DNA of 64,000 nt from Plicaturopsis crispa FD-325 SS-3 (taxonomy: Eukaryota; Basidiomycota; Agaricomycetes; Amylocorticiales; Amylocorticiaceae): positions 221,170-285,169 of the forward strand of contig KN832561.1 in the NCBI GenBank assembly GCA_000827205.1. Direction: 5' to 3'. The translations under genes and the position numbers were made by a program. Under the pieces are notes generated by a model. The model was not told where the DNA came from and did not search any database. It worked only from the letters and a program-made list of their open reading frames with translations. Each line of letters begins with the position of its first letter. The first letter of the stretch is position 1. Positions 20,989 to 33,759 of this stretch are shown in pieces.

Positions 20989-23804
20989 CTAACCACGAGT
21001 AGAGGTCGGTGCAGTTGCGGTTCTCGGACGCGATCTCGTACCACCAATGACAACAGGAGCTTTCGCCTCTGCTGCTGGAGCAGAGACGTGCTGAACCCGT
21101 GTTTGCGCGTCTCGCAAGCGCATCAAGTCGAGAACCCAGTCCCGGTCCAACGCTAATTTCTGGCCCACATCGTGTAAACGCTGCTCTTCGTCTGGATCGA
21201 GCAGTGCCAGCGATGTGCGCTCTCCCTGCCTCCAGAGCATGAGTTGGATGATCGCCTCCGGTAAGAGGACATCGCCGCAATACTACAGTACCGCACAGCA
21301 TTTAGAACGGTTATTTCTGTCAAGAATGGAATCGGGAGTACCTTGATCCTCTCAACGTTACTCAGTGTCTCATAGTCGCTGGAACCACGCAGCGGACGGA
21401 GACGCCCATCCTGCGTGCCTTGCAGATCCGAAGGTGGGATGTCGTCGCTTCCAGCATTCTGATCAGGAGCGTGAGACTGAGAGCTATCGTGGAGAGGGGA
21501 GGTACACACCGCGTGGGGATCTGTGCCAGTATATCCCGAGTTTTCGATGTTGTCCGCATTTGACGACTAGATGCCGTCAGCATCGAGATGCCATAGCAAG
21601 ACAACTCAATCCTACCTGATCACTCTCCCGAACGACGGACGACGAGGAAGGACGCAACTATGGGCGGTTTGAGCATCCTTATCGGCTGCAGAAAAGTTTG
21701 ACGGTACCTCAGGTTCGATGAATGACGAGGGGGGCATTTCTACAGGGGAGGACGGAAACTCGACCTAAACAGGTCATCAGAACTGAAGGGCCACAGTGAT
21801 TCGAGATTTAAGCTTACATCTGAAGACGTAGCCTCTGTGTTCACCGCTTCTACAAGCTACAAACCGAACCGTTCAGTAAAAAAACTAGTATCAGAAGGAG
21901 AGAGGAGACCCACAGTCTCATTTTTGTCGTTGACGCCACGGTCATCGGGCGCTAGCTCGACAGGGTCTGCGACCTTCCTGCTGCTACGTTTCGCAAATCT
22001 GTCCTCCCGCATAACCCAACGCGTAAGATAGTAGAGGAGCTCGTCTGCTTCTCCAGGTGAGAATGTCCCTTGTGCACCAGCACTCTTCGTAAGGGCTTCC
22101 CTGTTCCCCCCACCTTTCATGAATCGATTGTGTTTGCTTTTTGCCGGTCCATATGTGTTCCTGAGAACGGCGAGGAGAACGGGCTTCGCGTAGCTCAGCT
22201 GCGCGTGGATGCTCTGGTCCGCGAAATCATCTGGCACAGGCAACGTCGGTGTAGGACTTGGCGCTCGGTCCTCCTCCTCGGGCTCCTCAAATCTATCGTA
22301 GGCATTGTTTACCACAGATTCATATTCACCAAGCTGACGAGAGATATGTTATCAGCACCGTCTGAGACAGTTCGAGCGGTACATACCTTGCACGTGCAAA
22401 AGTCGCGGTCGTCCGAGGTGTAAAACCAATTTCGAGGGGCTTTGACCTCGGTCCCATCGACGTACTCAATACCATATCTCGGTTTTTCTTTGCGGTTCGT
22501 CGGCGGTATGTACGAGACCAGCTTGGCGGGCCAGAAAATCGTGCGGCGCATGTTAGATTTGTCACGACAGAACACCAACTCGCCCGGGATATCAAGCTGG
22601 GCATCGCAGGGGGGCGGGGACCATCGATCGTCTTCGGTCTCGGGGCCACCGAGGTCGCTGAGCTCATCATCATCAGTCTCTCTTTCCTCCCCCTTCTCCC
22701 CCGCGGTGAGCTCGTCATATACATCCGACCAACCACTCCATGCGGTATTACACAGATTGTCGTTCTCCCATGTCTCGATTCGGATGAGTTCCTCCACTGC
22801 GTCCTTCCACTCGCCAACGAAATCAACCTTCCGCTTTTTCCTTGGGGACGCGTCAATGGCCTCGGCAGGCCTGAAGCAGACGAAGTCAGACGAGTCGAAA
22901 CGCGGAGCATCGCGCGAGGTGAATAATGATAGCATGTTAGAGGAGGATAGCGAACGTATTTCAACAGTCCTCGAAAATTTGCCGAACAGCCAGACCTGCA
23001 GTGGCGTAGTATCCTTATCATCGCCTGTGATCTGGTCAACCGTGCATTAGCTAGAGTGACATACACAATGAGATTGCGTCGTACTCGGCCCGGCCACCAC
23101 ATGCCTTGGAAGTCGCTTGAATCCGAATCATCCATGTATTCATCGTCGATGGGACGACCTCCACTGTCGACGAGTAACCATACAAAAGGGTCCGGAAGAG
23201 CTGTACTCCAATTATTCTGGGTACGTCTCTTTTTCCAGGTATCGGTCACAGAGAGGGGCTTTGCAGCTCGCGCCGCAGCACTCGAGGGAAGTTTCATGGA
23301 CTCGAACAAATGTGGCGATTTAGCACGAATAGCTCTGGACGACTTGGGGGCGGCGCGCTCCCTGGTACTGGCAGGTTTCGACGAGGATAGCGACGTCAAA
23401 TCGGAATCGTCCTGGTCAGAGTCGAATGACTCGGAGTAGGACCTATGTCGTCGTTTTCTTTTACTGGTAGGACGAGGAATAGGCGCGGAGGCAGTGCCGC
23501 CATTATGTGAGGGTCCAGGAGCGCTGGGAAGTTGTGATACGGAGGCTTTCGAGTTCAACTGGGATTTAGTAGATGCGCCACGGCTAGTGGGGGCCTTTGA
23601 AGATTTGGGCTTTCCACCATACCGACTCTTGATGCTGCCCTTCCTCTTCAACGGCTCGGATATGGGCTTCGACTTTGCCTCGCCCTCTGCATCAGACGAC
23701 GGTGGCGAGCTCCCAAGTTGGCCCCCGAATCTCGAAGTTGCCTGCGCCGCCGCGCGACGAGTCGGAAGGACCCTGCTCGAGAGCGACTCGGTGTTATCAG
23801 ACAT
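20989..23804 (-). CDS. Putative chromatin-associated protein with PWWP/Tudor-like segments
   Basis: Nine exons on the minus strand: 23804-23085, 23031-22387, 22333-21914, 21856-21818, 21764-21708, 21657-21616, 21566-21510, 21458-21342 and 21282-20989, 796 aa. All junctions keep phase. Residues 1-200 are basic and Ser-rich (KRKRRHRSYSESFDSDQDDSD). Then comes DPFVWLLVDSGG, FQGMWWPGRI and PLQVWLFGKFS, the pattern of a PWWP-type histone- or DNA-binding barrel. A second, similar segment reads IFWPAKLVSYIP, GIEYVDGTEVKAP and NWFYTSDD. A helical region follows (QLSYAKPVLLAVLRNTYG, then ADELLYYLTRWVMRED). The run of 39-117-nt exons in the acidic, Ser-rich tail is striking. The chromatin role is inferred from the barrel-like segments only, and the family is not named. 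Confidence 0.7.
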
Positions 23805-23912
23805 TTCGATCCAATGTCGAAAGTGCCCCGAGGAGGGTTCGTGACGCGTCGTACTCGGTCGCGTCTCCTTCCAGTCGACGTCAAATGTGCGTATAGTTGG
23901 CCCTAAATGTAA

Positions 23913-24068
23913 TCAGCAGCGGCACCGTTCCAGCACGAAAATCCAAGAGAAAAGCAGGATAAAGAATGCAAGAAATGGAAAAGCAGAGCCGTGATGGACG
24001 CGGTTTGGTGTAAAGATGTTTTGGAGCGAGTCCTGCACCCACGCCCCCGCGTTCCGAGCTTCCGCCAT
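23913..24068 (-). CDS. Possible small tail-anchored membrane protein (51 aa or C-terminal exon)
   Basis: A minus-strand frame from the ATG at 24068 reads MAEARNAGAWVQDSLQNIFT, then a polar turn and the hydrophobic segment FPFLAFFILLFSWIFVL, and stops at 23913. The frame stays open upstream (VPIGIPEEVSAT), and a splice acceptor ending GTTGAAG lies just before that. It may therefore be the last exon of a longer gene whose first exon is around 24,150-24,200. An amphipathic start plus a single C-terminal membrane helix fits a small organelle membrane protein. No family was recognised. Confidence 0.3.
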   Translation of the reverse strand: MAEARNAGAWVQDSLQNIFTPNRVHHGSAFPFLAFFILLFSWIFVLERCRC

Positions 24069-25389
24069 CGTCGCCGAAACTTCCTCGGGTATCCCGATTG
24101 GGACTTCAACAAGTTCAAATTATCACAGCAAGAGTAGCAGATCATCTACTTACTGACAAGCTACGGATTATTGTACGCACAGCAGGCCATATAAGGTCCT
24201 TCAAATACACTGCGACAGAGACGACGCAGTATAATCAGTACGTGGCGTGGTGCTCCAAGTCATGAAATTAATGAGGTTTTTAGGCTTTCATTCGGGGAAC
24301 GACACACGAGTGAATGGACCTTCCGTTGACATTCGCCAGCAACAGTGCCCTTGCGGAGACTTGACTCTATTCATGGCAACAAAGAGAATATATTCATCTC
24401 GTAGATGGGTCTGCATTTTTTTTTTTTCAAAAAAGGGATTGTTAGCCAGCGCTACTCATCGTGTTCTTTCTCTAGGCCCGTCGAGCCTAGTGGGTATCAT
24501 GGAATGATACAAGCCCTTACTCATCACACGGACCGGTACCAGAGTCCGACGTTTTACCTTGAACCTTCCTGAACAGCATCGGGCCGTGGTACGCTCTGGT
24601 TAAGCTCGCAATCTCGAGAGTTGGTGAGCGATTTCCCCCAACGCATCCACTCACGTTGTATACGGGGACCAGGAAGTTCTCGGGTGAGCGAAACCATCCA
24701 GAAGGCGCAGATGAGCAGGAGTAGAAATACTCTGTCGAAGCTTTTGTCCGCATTGATATTGCAGATGTATCACCTGGACACTGTCCGTGCACTTATCGCA
24801 GCAATGACCTCACGCCGCGAGGCTCGGTCATTGGTGCTTTGCTTTGCTTTTCATTCATTTACGGGGCTTAGAGCGGACCAGCTGACCGCTGCGGTGATTT
24901 TGAGCAGAGACAAGAAGAAGCCCAATACACCGTCCATGGTTCACACTACATCCGACAGGCAGTCTGATGACATAGCCGTGTATGCATGGGTTTGATTATG
25001 CGGACAGAAGCCAGGAATACGGAACTATGCATCTAGTGTAGGCCGACGAACGGGAGTGTGCCAGTAAATATATACCAATCCACAGTAGTCTATACGGAAG
25101 GAAATGCATAATTTAGACAAATTGTAAAAGAATCGTGAAAAGCAGACTGGCTGGCTTGACGGGACGGCACGTGAAACCAGCAACGACGGGCTTGTGGGTA
25201 AGATGGGGGAAGGGAAGTCATGAAGCGCAGCTTGATCAAGAGTACTGATACAGGATGTGTGTACAAGATGGCATGCGAGATCGATCCAGAGAACAGAGTG
25301 ATGAACGGAAGAACATAAAGTCTGTGATGAAGCAGGCAAAGTCGAGAATGTGCGAGAGACGAGAACGTGGGACGAGTCCCAGAAGCGGG
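24069..25389. other. Spacer with unresolved coding-like segments
   Basis: On the minus strand around 24,550-24,920 there are frames with apparent introns: MDGVLGFFLSLLKITAAVSW, whose hydrophobic start resembles a signal segment, then frames over 24,660-24,790 followed by a GTGAGT donor, a short exon and a GTAAAA donor. Three frames are open over the same stretch and I could not decide between them. A poly-T run lies at about 24,416-24,428. No gene is called. Confidence 0.3.
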
Positions 25390-26828
25390 TCATTTTTCTG
25401 AGGGAGAGACATCACTCCGCCGGCCGGAGCTGCCTGTCGAGTGTCGCCTGTGGAGACGCCGTCCACCATGCGAGCTCCGCGAGTCCACTGAGGACACGAT
25501 ATTGAGAAGGCGCTGAAAAAACGGTTTTTTGAGACTAGGCGACTGTGGCGAGCCAGACGATTTCGCTGTCGAAGTGGGCGAGTACATAGACCTTTCGCCG
25601 TCCGGCATCTTGAGGTATGGATATCATTAGCGTGTTGAAATGATAGAAAAGCGAACGGTGCACTTACGATTATTTGTACCTTCTGGCCGGCGGCTGGGAT
25701 GACATAGTACGTGCTAACGGAGTCGCGACTATCGTTCCTGCCGTAGTCCTGTGAAGGGGACCTCGAGCCGCCTCGTTGAACAGCCGTGAATGACCGGGCA
25801 GAGCCGGAGTTCCTGCTCTGGCTCCTGCCGGGCCGCCTTTCTTCGTGTACAGACGGAAGATACGAGCCGTGTACAGAGGGATACGGAGTTCCGCCTGCGT
25901 TCGAGGAATGGTTTCCGTGCACCGATCGCGGTGTGGGATCCGACTGGCTGTACTTCATGGAAGGTGCGTTGTGCGAATACACCATCGCAGGAGGTGCGTA
26001 TATTTGCTTGGAGTGATGCGACGGTGCGTACACGATTGCGGGCGGGGAGCGTGGGGGTCGGTGATGCGACTGTTGAGATGGGTGTGCACTCGGCGCCACG
26101 GGATGCACCTCCGAAGGCGAAGTGGGTACGTATACAAAGGATGACGCCGGAGAAGTTGGCAATGGCGGGTATTGGGTGTGCTGAGAATGCTGGGAATGCT
26201 GAGAATGCGGTGGCGGCTGAGGCACAGGATAGTGGGGTACACCATCGGGTGAGCGCGAATGGGACTTTCGAGGCTGCGATCGACTCCGGTGCGAATGGTG
26301 TGAAGAGTGAAGAATCGATTGTGGCGGTTCATAAGAGGTGGACGGGAGAATCTGTATGTTTTCTGGAAAGGGCGGAACAGGTGGACGCGTACGCATCGAG
26401 CGACGCGGAGGAGTATATTTTGCTGCGTGGTCGGATGCTAGATGGGGTCTGTCTGCGACATCAGAGCCAGACTTCGAGCGACGGTGCGTGGATGGGTTGC
26501 GATCGCCGCTGCGTGTATTTATCGTCTGAGGAGCATCCCGGCGACGTGGTCTACCATTGGCATCGTAATGCCAGTGCGAAATGGGTACGTCTGGTCTCCC
26601 GTCCTGATACTTCAAGACCATTCTCGGGGGGAGGGAGTGGGTGCTTTCTGCCTCCGATTCACTGGGCTCATAGCTCTGGAAATCCGGATCGTCAATAACG
26701 CTGGGTGGAACGGAAGGGGAGCAGAATTGAGCGCGCGATGGAACGTGGTCACTGATCCAGTTCGCCGTCCTCTCCTTTGACGAGATGTACTCCTGGATGG
26801 CCTCTGGTGAGGTCGTGTAGTCAGTCAT
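25390..26828 (-). CDS. Unknown Ser/Pro/His/Tyr-rich protein, 459 aa
   Basis: Two exons on the minus strand, 26828-25668 and 25608-25390, joined by an intron with GTAAGT donor and CTCAAG acceptor. The start MTDYTTSPEAIQEYISSKER was preferred to an ATG 50 codons upstream, because the intervening residues are Cys/Thr-rich leader-like and the chosen start opens an ordered helix. The N terminus (to about residue 60) is the only part that looks folded. The rest is low complexity, with repeats around HSQHSQHSQHTQ and many YxP/SPP motifs (PPAIVYAPSHHS, PPAMVYSHNAPS). The end is basic (GGRRLHRRHSTGSSGRR). It is probably a disordered scaffold or regulatory protein. No function is assigned. A 300-codon frame on the opposite strand is a shadow of this biased composition. 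Confidence 0.65.
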
Positions 26829-27806
26829 AGTGAAGCCCAGTCCGGCAAAGGTCACGGAGGTATGACAGACGCAGGCGAAGGTGCAAGTGCGAATCCTGGG
26901 GGATGGGGTGGCCTTATAAGAGCTGGGAGTGACGAATTCAAGTTGCCAGTGGAAAACCGGCTGACGCTGCGAAGGCACTGAGGGGGCCTGGCACCGTTTA
27001 GGCCCGGGAACTCCCCCTTATGTTTGCTGGACGGTGTTCATGCCATCCAGATATTTATCAGGCCCCGCTGATCAGAACGTGTTATCCTCGAGGCAGGTTT
27101 GCCCCGACGACTGTAAATCCAGTCACCGCGATGAAGCCGCGACGTCCGTTCCGCTCCAAAATCGATATCATCTTTGCCTCCGTATTTTACAGCACCCTGT
27201 CGTACGTCCTATTATCTTTCCACGCTTCAGAAACACTGGGGTTCTAGTCAAAGAAACACGTTGCTTACTGCTTTTCCCGGGCTTAGCGCTCACGGTCCTG
27301 GGACTGGAAAACAAATATGGAGACAAGCCGGCGAAGTCGACGGGACGGGCGGCTACCGTACCTCTTTTTCCACGTGTCTCGTTCCTCGATCATTTCTCCT
27401 GCAGATCTCCTCGCATCCTTTCCGAGCTTCAACGCTGAACGTCTAAATCCTGTTCAAATAAATGTTTTACTGGGCATGGCTTTGACAAGGAGTGTAGGAA
27501 AAACTACATATTTTCTACTCTACAGCGCCGCTCGACATGGCTCGTTGGCGCCGGCCCGTACCATTGCTATTCTAAGCGACGCAATTGCGCAAGCAGTCGC
27601 GTCGTATGCTCTTAAAGCTTCGAGGGATCTATACAGGTAGCCGTACAGCGTATGGTCCAGTGTATTATTGCAGTATAAGTACATGCGAGACGTGTGTCTG
27701 CTTGGCAAACATGAAAGCGATGAGAGCAATACATAGAGGCAGAAAATTGTCAATAGAATAATAGTGAGATGTTAACGTTGTACAATACGAATAAACCAGA
27801 AAGCTT
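26829..27806. other. Spacer with no supported gene
   Basis: A short plus-strand frame from 27,131 (MKPRRPFRSKIDIIFASVFY) has a basic then hydrophobic start but ends within 40 codons. Nothing else resembles a gene. Confidence 0.35.
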
Positions 27807-30800
27807 CTATGGGTCTCTTTTGACGGGACTTGTGTCACTGAACGCCGCGTTGATGGTCTGCTGAGAGAACTCGCTGATAGACCCGTTTCCGCGCGAGGGC
27901 GAGTTGTTTCCAGAGGCGATCGGCGTGATACCCAAGCCAGGGGTGATCAAGCCGCTTCCTCCAGCGCCGTACACAAACCCACCACTGAGCCCTTCTAGGG
28001 TGTTAGAATAACCTATATAGAAATGCGCATATGAGCATATAGCAAGAGAGAAACGGATAGAACAAGACGTGCCGGGCATTAGGACGCTGTCCCAGAAACC
28101 GGTGCTAAGGATGCTGTCCATGGTCATAGCACCCATCGTGTCGTCGGAAAGAGGAGCGGCGGTCATGGTCGGTGGGAACGTCGACATGTCCGCCACACCG
28201 GGGCCTATCTCTCCGTCAAACTGGAATCCATCGGTTTCTTGACCGTTGAGATACCCGTGGAAGGCCGAAGCCGGAGGGCCCATTTCACCGAGATGGGCAC
28301 TCGAGGAGTCGCCATTTCTCGCCTGCGAGGGGTCTTGTTGCCCGCCCTCGCCAGCGGAGGGGTCAGCCTTGACGGAGATGAGAGCACGCAGGAAAGCGCT
28401 GTACAGGGCGGGAGTGTGATGTGGATTCTCCGACACGTTCTCGAGCACGTCCGCGACGTCCTTCACTATCCCGAGAGTGGCCTGTTCATCCTCAAGGAAC
28501 GCTTGGAATTCAGGACGGACGAGCTGTGAATTAAAGCGCATGTTAGCATTGTTCAAGATCGCAGGTGAAATATTGAGTTTACCTTCAGCAAGCTAAGCAC
28601 GGCATACGAAATGATCACGAAATGCGAATCCGGAGAATATTTCAAGAAGCCGCTCGGACCGAGCTTATCGCGGACGAGCGTCGCACACGCAGCGGCCGAC
28701 GAATGCGTGCGGGCGAAGAAATGGCCGATATCGACCGCAGACCGCTCCATCGCGTTTTGCAGCCCAAACGAATTCAGCACGAGCATCGCGTAGTTGAAGT
28801 AGAAGTCCGAGTAGAGCTGCCTGTACTTCGTCGCGGGATCATCTCCACCTAGAGGAAAATGTTAATTCGTCCCCTGCCCAGCAGCTTGAAGGTATAGAAG
28901 CCAGGCGTACCATTGTTGAGACCCCGATAGTGATACCACTCGTGATGTGCTGCCAAGATCTGTGTCTCGATCGTCTTAATAACGAGCATATAATCGCAGT
29001 CCGTCTGGAGACCAGAGGGCGTGCTCGTAGCCGAGTATAGCAAGTCAAGGCTGCGGGTTAATATCCGTTGCAAATCCTGTCATCCGACACCGCGTTGCAT
29101 TAACAATGACGTATAAGAAAGCCTATATACCACGAAGACTCACCACGTATACTGCCAGCGAAGCATCCCCGGGTATCGCAGACGGTGCGCGATACCAGTC
29201 CGCTACGTTACGTATAATGAAACTGAATGCAAAGCGTAAGAAAGGGCGAGCGGAGTCAAGAGGAGCAAGGCTTACTCCTCCTTGATGGAGTATGGCTTCC
29301 CCATCTGCGCACTGAAGCTGCGATCGAGACAGAAGCACAGAACCCATGTCCGTTCACGATTGTGAACCTCCATATCGCGGGCCCTACCCTCTGGGGAGTC
29401 TTGACTGGTCACCGCTGTCTTTCTGTGCAAGTTTAAATCGGTGCCCATCCTATGGTCCAAGCATTATCAGCAGCGTCTCTAGATCCTTTGGCTCGATGAA
29501 CCGACCTGATAGCCATCCCAAGAAGGAGCCACGTTTTGTCTTGCTCGTAACGCTCAACAGCACCGCAGCCCCACAGCGATAGCAGCAGATAAGCCTGCAC
29601 AATCTCGACGGACTTGTAACCCTGCGCAGGGACGCTAAAAGCAAGGTTCTTCGCGAGCTCCGTCAATTGGCTATGAAGCTCCGGTCGCGGGGTGTAGAAT
29701 TTAGACGCAATGGCGCAGACTGGGCAGAGCATTCATCAACCAAAGGCCACTGGTAGGACGAAAAATCGTGGGACTCACTAGTTGTAAGCAGGAACGGGGA
29801 ACGAGAGCAAACTAAAGCTGGGGTGTGAAAGTCACGGTCCAAAAGGTTGCAATGCATCTGTGGAACAGCAAACAAGAAATTAATAACGGTTCAATCTCGC
29901 AGGGCAGTGTTCGTCTACATTTAAATGATTGAAATATCTGGATGCACATATGAGCAACTTGTACCAGAGGACCGATACCTGGAAGATAACGTACATATCG
30001 AATAACGCAACGACCTCATCCTTCGATGTGAAATTCAACATCTCGGGCTGCACCTGTCGCTCGATGTATAGTCGACGGAGAGGGAGAATTGTCATAGGAC
30101 CTGCGGACAGAAATTAGCATACACGAACTGGACAGGTGTACGAGCTGCCGCTTACCGGGCTTGAAGTACAAATCACTGGCAACCCCCAATTTCCGGGTTG
30201 CGTTGCCGTCCGCTGGACGCGCTTGCATTGAGCTCGATAACCCCTGTGCGGACGCCTGCTGTGCTCGGCGATTCGCGAGACTCGCTTCTGCCAGCAGCCC
30301 GAGAGGGTTAAGCGAGTTGTCGGGGAGAGAGTGTAATTTCGGGGAGCCTGGCGCCGGATAGTGGAGCGGGTGTTGATTTTGTTGCGGTTGGTGCTGTTGT
30401 TGCTGTTGCTGCTGCTGGGAATGCGAGTGGGAACCATTGAAGGAAGATGTTGAGGGGGGAGGTGATGGCGATGCGAGGAGCGCTTGTGTGGTGGACGCTT
30501 GAACAGAGGGGGATGGCGAGCGCGAGACCATTCCAGACGTGATCCCCGGGTTCCCAATGGACCGTAAAACCGTATCTAGGGTCTTTTCCATCTTTCGCAG
30601 CGAGCGTGTAAGCAATTCATGTTTTCTGCGAGAGAAATAAGATTATTTGACCGTTAATTCATTCTGGAGAGACGACGTACTTGGAGGATCGCTTTCCGCG
30701 ATTCGACTCCTCAAATATGCATTCATGGTTGCCGGCGAGACACCTCTTGCAAGGTGGTCCCTGCTCGGCACCAACGCATTTCATTTTGAGACGGCGGCAG

Positions 30801-31356
30801 ACCGTACATGCCCTTGAGAATAAAGGTTAATTCAAAGGATATGCAATTATATCGGAATTTAAACCCACCTCGACCCTCTTGTCGGTTTCGCTTTTGGCTC
30901 CTGCTCATTGACGGGACTCTGGTCATCCTCGTCATCATCTTTACGTGCTTTCTTTCGGCTATCATTTCCGTCACCGTTCGCCATAGACGAGGAGGGCCGT
31001 TTGCGGGAGGCAGACGAGATGGACATGCCTTCCGTCGGGGGCGTTCCAGAGCCGTGCGACGACGGCGAAGACATGTTCGGAAGCGTCATGCTCTGGTGCA
31101 TTTGCGGTTGTTGCGGCTGCTGTTGGTAAGGGTAGTACGGCGAATAGAGAGCGAGAGCGGGGTCGATAGGAATAGAGGGGGAGGGGGGTGGCTGCATGGA
31201 GTTGTTCAGGGAGTGATCCTGGTGGTGGTGTTGCTGAGTGGGCATGTTGTACGAGGGGAAGACTGCGGACAGCTGTTGCTGGAGAAGCGGTGGCGAGTAG
31301 TGCTCCGGGGAGTAGTACTGCTGGTAAGAATAGGGTGAGCTTGAGAGGACGGTCAT
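27807..31356 (-). CDS. Zn(II)2Cys6 fungal-specific transcription factor
   Basis: Thirteen exons on the minus strand: 31356-30869, 30812-30681, 30625-30156, 30100-29995, 29937-29919, 29857-29779, 29719-29506, 29449-29276, 29222-29144, 29076-28911, 28848-28583, 28523-28064 and 28012-27807, 952 aa. The phase is consistent throughout. The zinc cluster starts ACTVCRRLKMKC and has Cys165, 168, 175, 184, 187 and 194 (x2, x6, x8, x2, x6). A linker helix (LLTRSLRKMEKTLDTVLRSI) may act in dimerisation. The fungal transcription-factor homology domain is seen in FDIYFNHLN, LLDRDFHTPALVCSRSPFLL, TWLLLGMAIRMGTDLNLHR and EDFIIRNVADWYRAPSAIPG. The flanks are Gln/His- and Pro/Ser-rich, including a run of eight Gln. 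Exon 5 is only 19 nt. The donor of the last intron (28,013-28,063) is weak (GTTCTA). The target pathway is unknown. Confidence 0.9.
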
Positions 31357-33700
31357 GGTGAACGAGGGCGAATGAGGGACTTTGCACAAGACAACTTTGA
31401 GCTCTGAACGAGCGGTTTATAGGGCAGATAGAAGAACTTCTTCTTGAAATAAGGAATAGACAGGCTTACGTGGGGTTTGTGGATAGCTGAATGTACGGCA
31501 GCAGTTACAGACTCTGGTCGGGCGCGTGCGTGTGTGGACTCGAATGTCGAGGACTTGAGAAATGAAGAATGAAGATAGCCGGGCTTGATCCCAAACGCGA
31601 AGAAGTCAGAGTCAGAGCAGTTCGAGAGGAAACGAACCCAGTACAAGGAGCAGCTTGGTTCCACGTTCAGAAGTCAGACTGAGCAGCCCACGCTCCGTTT
31701 CTGTCCCAGATCGACAGGAAAGATTGGCAGTGGAAAGGGTGAGAATGGGGCTGCCGTTATTACGCTGCTATTATTTTTGAAAAAAAGTTGAAGTCGACAA
31801 GTACTTCCCAGGAGAACGCGATATGAGCAGGACAAGAAAGAAGGCACCGGCATATGGGGTAGAGACCCTCGTGCGAAATCCCAGGGTTCCTCCTGGGTTC
31901 CCCCCAGATTCAGCGAACCCTGATAGCATTGGCTTTCATTACTGATCCGAATTCGACATCACCGACGACCTCGCTCGAATGGCTCTCTTTCTCTTCTACT
32001 TCGCTCTATATCACTCGTAGTATCAAAAAACTTTGTATGCGCACAAGGATCGCTGCCTAATTTTCGTGTCCCACACTTACCTTTCCCCCTTCTCGCGACG
32101 GAGTCCTACGGAGCCACGTCCCACGACGGAACTGCCCTCGGAGACGGAGGCACGAACGCTGTATTCGAGCTCCTGCTCCCCCCCATCCACACCTGGGAAC
32201 ACACAAGAACTCCACGGAAGTCAAGAACCCGCCCGCGCAGAAGTCTGACTGGCTTTTTGAAATATGATCATCACTAGGCGAGCCTCGAGCACGTCCGGGA
32301 TAGTCGTGGGCCCGGCTACGGAGACAACGTCCTGGTGCCGTCCTCGTGCCGAGTCCCCCTGCCGAGGTGATTCTTACAGGCAGTGTCTCGGGTTTTCGCA
32401 GACTGAGCGGATGATGTTTGATGAGTGGTCTCTGCCGGGGGCGCATACGTTTGATAGACGACGCCTATGCCTTTGTAGGAAATGAAATTCTCTATGTGCT
32501 TTAACCCATCCGAAAGCACGTCCAGAATTCTTGGAGCAAAGGTAAAAATTTACTCACGTAGATGCTCCGGGCCCGCGGTACAGTACAGTTGTACGTTCCT
32601 CCAAGTCAAGTAGCGTTTTAATTGTGGCCTAGAATATCCTGAGGAGTCGACTCCAGTGGGGGAGCTAGACGATGGTCACTGGAGATACCCGCCTCTCTAC
32701 CGTTAGATACGGAGCTAGGAGCGAGAGTTTGCGCGCGAAGAGAAGTACAAGTATATTGGAGACCTCGTATTGAGGGGCCGTTCGCCCGGACAGCCTATGT
32801 CCTCGGTCAAAATAATGCTACAAAGTAGTCGATGTGCTATAGGATACGCACCGGATACCTAACACAAAGAGGTGCCACGAAACGATTTGAGGTTCTGTTC
32901 TACAGCGCCCAACGGTCTACATCGTCGCCGATTCGTCGACAAACATGTCCACCGGTGCATGGTTCTACGGTGAAAATGAACTTGCGAGCCAGTCAAGTGT
33001 CGAGACGCAAGCAAGCAAAGCGCTGTGAAGTATGTCGGTAGGAGTTGCATACCTACGGTCCAGCGAGATTAGGTTTAAGTTCACTACCGGGTACGCCAAC
33101 AATGCTTGTCTTCGAGGGTGAAACCACAGATAGCGGCGGCCTCGTAGGACGAGCCGGGTCTCATATCCCACTGAAGTGTGTACACGGCAGGTGCAACCAG
33201 CAGGCAGTAGTGGAGTTGTCGTAGAGCCGGGTCGTGAAACTACTAGAGCGCTGATGGACCGTGGTTGAAATCGTATAAGTATCGTTAGCGCCCATCACGG
33301 CGCGAAGCTCCGCACAGTCGACATGAAGGTTAGGCAAGAGACCTGGCTACAGCCACGTCCATCTCCAGCATCTACACCTATCTTGGGTTTAGTTCGTCGT
33401 CGAAATGAGACTTCGGCGCATCGATAAGTGTGTACACACCCTATTATGGTACAATACAGGGTTATATGCGAGGGCGCATTCGAGTTGCCTGTTGTGGTAT
33501 GCATTATCGATATTCTCTTCTACCAATGGTTGTGTGAGGGCCCGTTGGTGACGGGGAGGTGAGGAATAGCGCAGAAGAGAACTGTGTGGGATGTTCACGA
33601 GGAGGTGACGAGAATAATGCGCCCGAGAGACCAGTCGAAAAGATAATCAGCGGCGCACGCAACGAATTTTCCAGGGCAGACCATCCAGCGCGCTGATCAT
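31357..33700. other. Upstream region of the transcription-factor gene, no gene seen
   Basis: The first few hundred bases carry the promoter and leader of the zinc-cluster gene. Beyond that only short frames without family resemblance occur. Confidence 0.4.
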
Positions 33701-33759
33701 TTGACTGCCAGACGTTACAAGTACGTTCTCGTTAAAACGTGAACGGAGCAGTTTCTCTG

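Noticed and set aside
22326-23054. Single long minus-strand frame running through the first intron of the PWWP-like gene
   Set aside because: After the WWPGR segment the frame turns Arg/Ser/Pro-rich without structure. An intron at 23,032-23,084 restores a sensible protein in the next frame.
25790-26698. 302-codon open frame on the plus strand
   Set aside because: It lies entirely antisense to the Ser/Pro/His-rich gene, whose biased codons keep the opposite strand open. Its translation has no domain and the minus-strand model has a clean intron.
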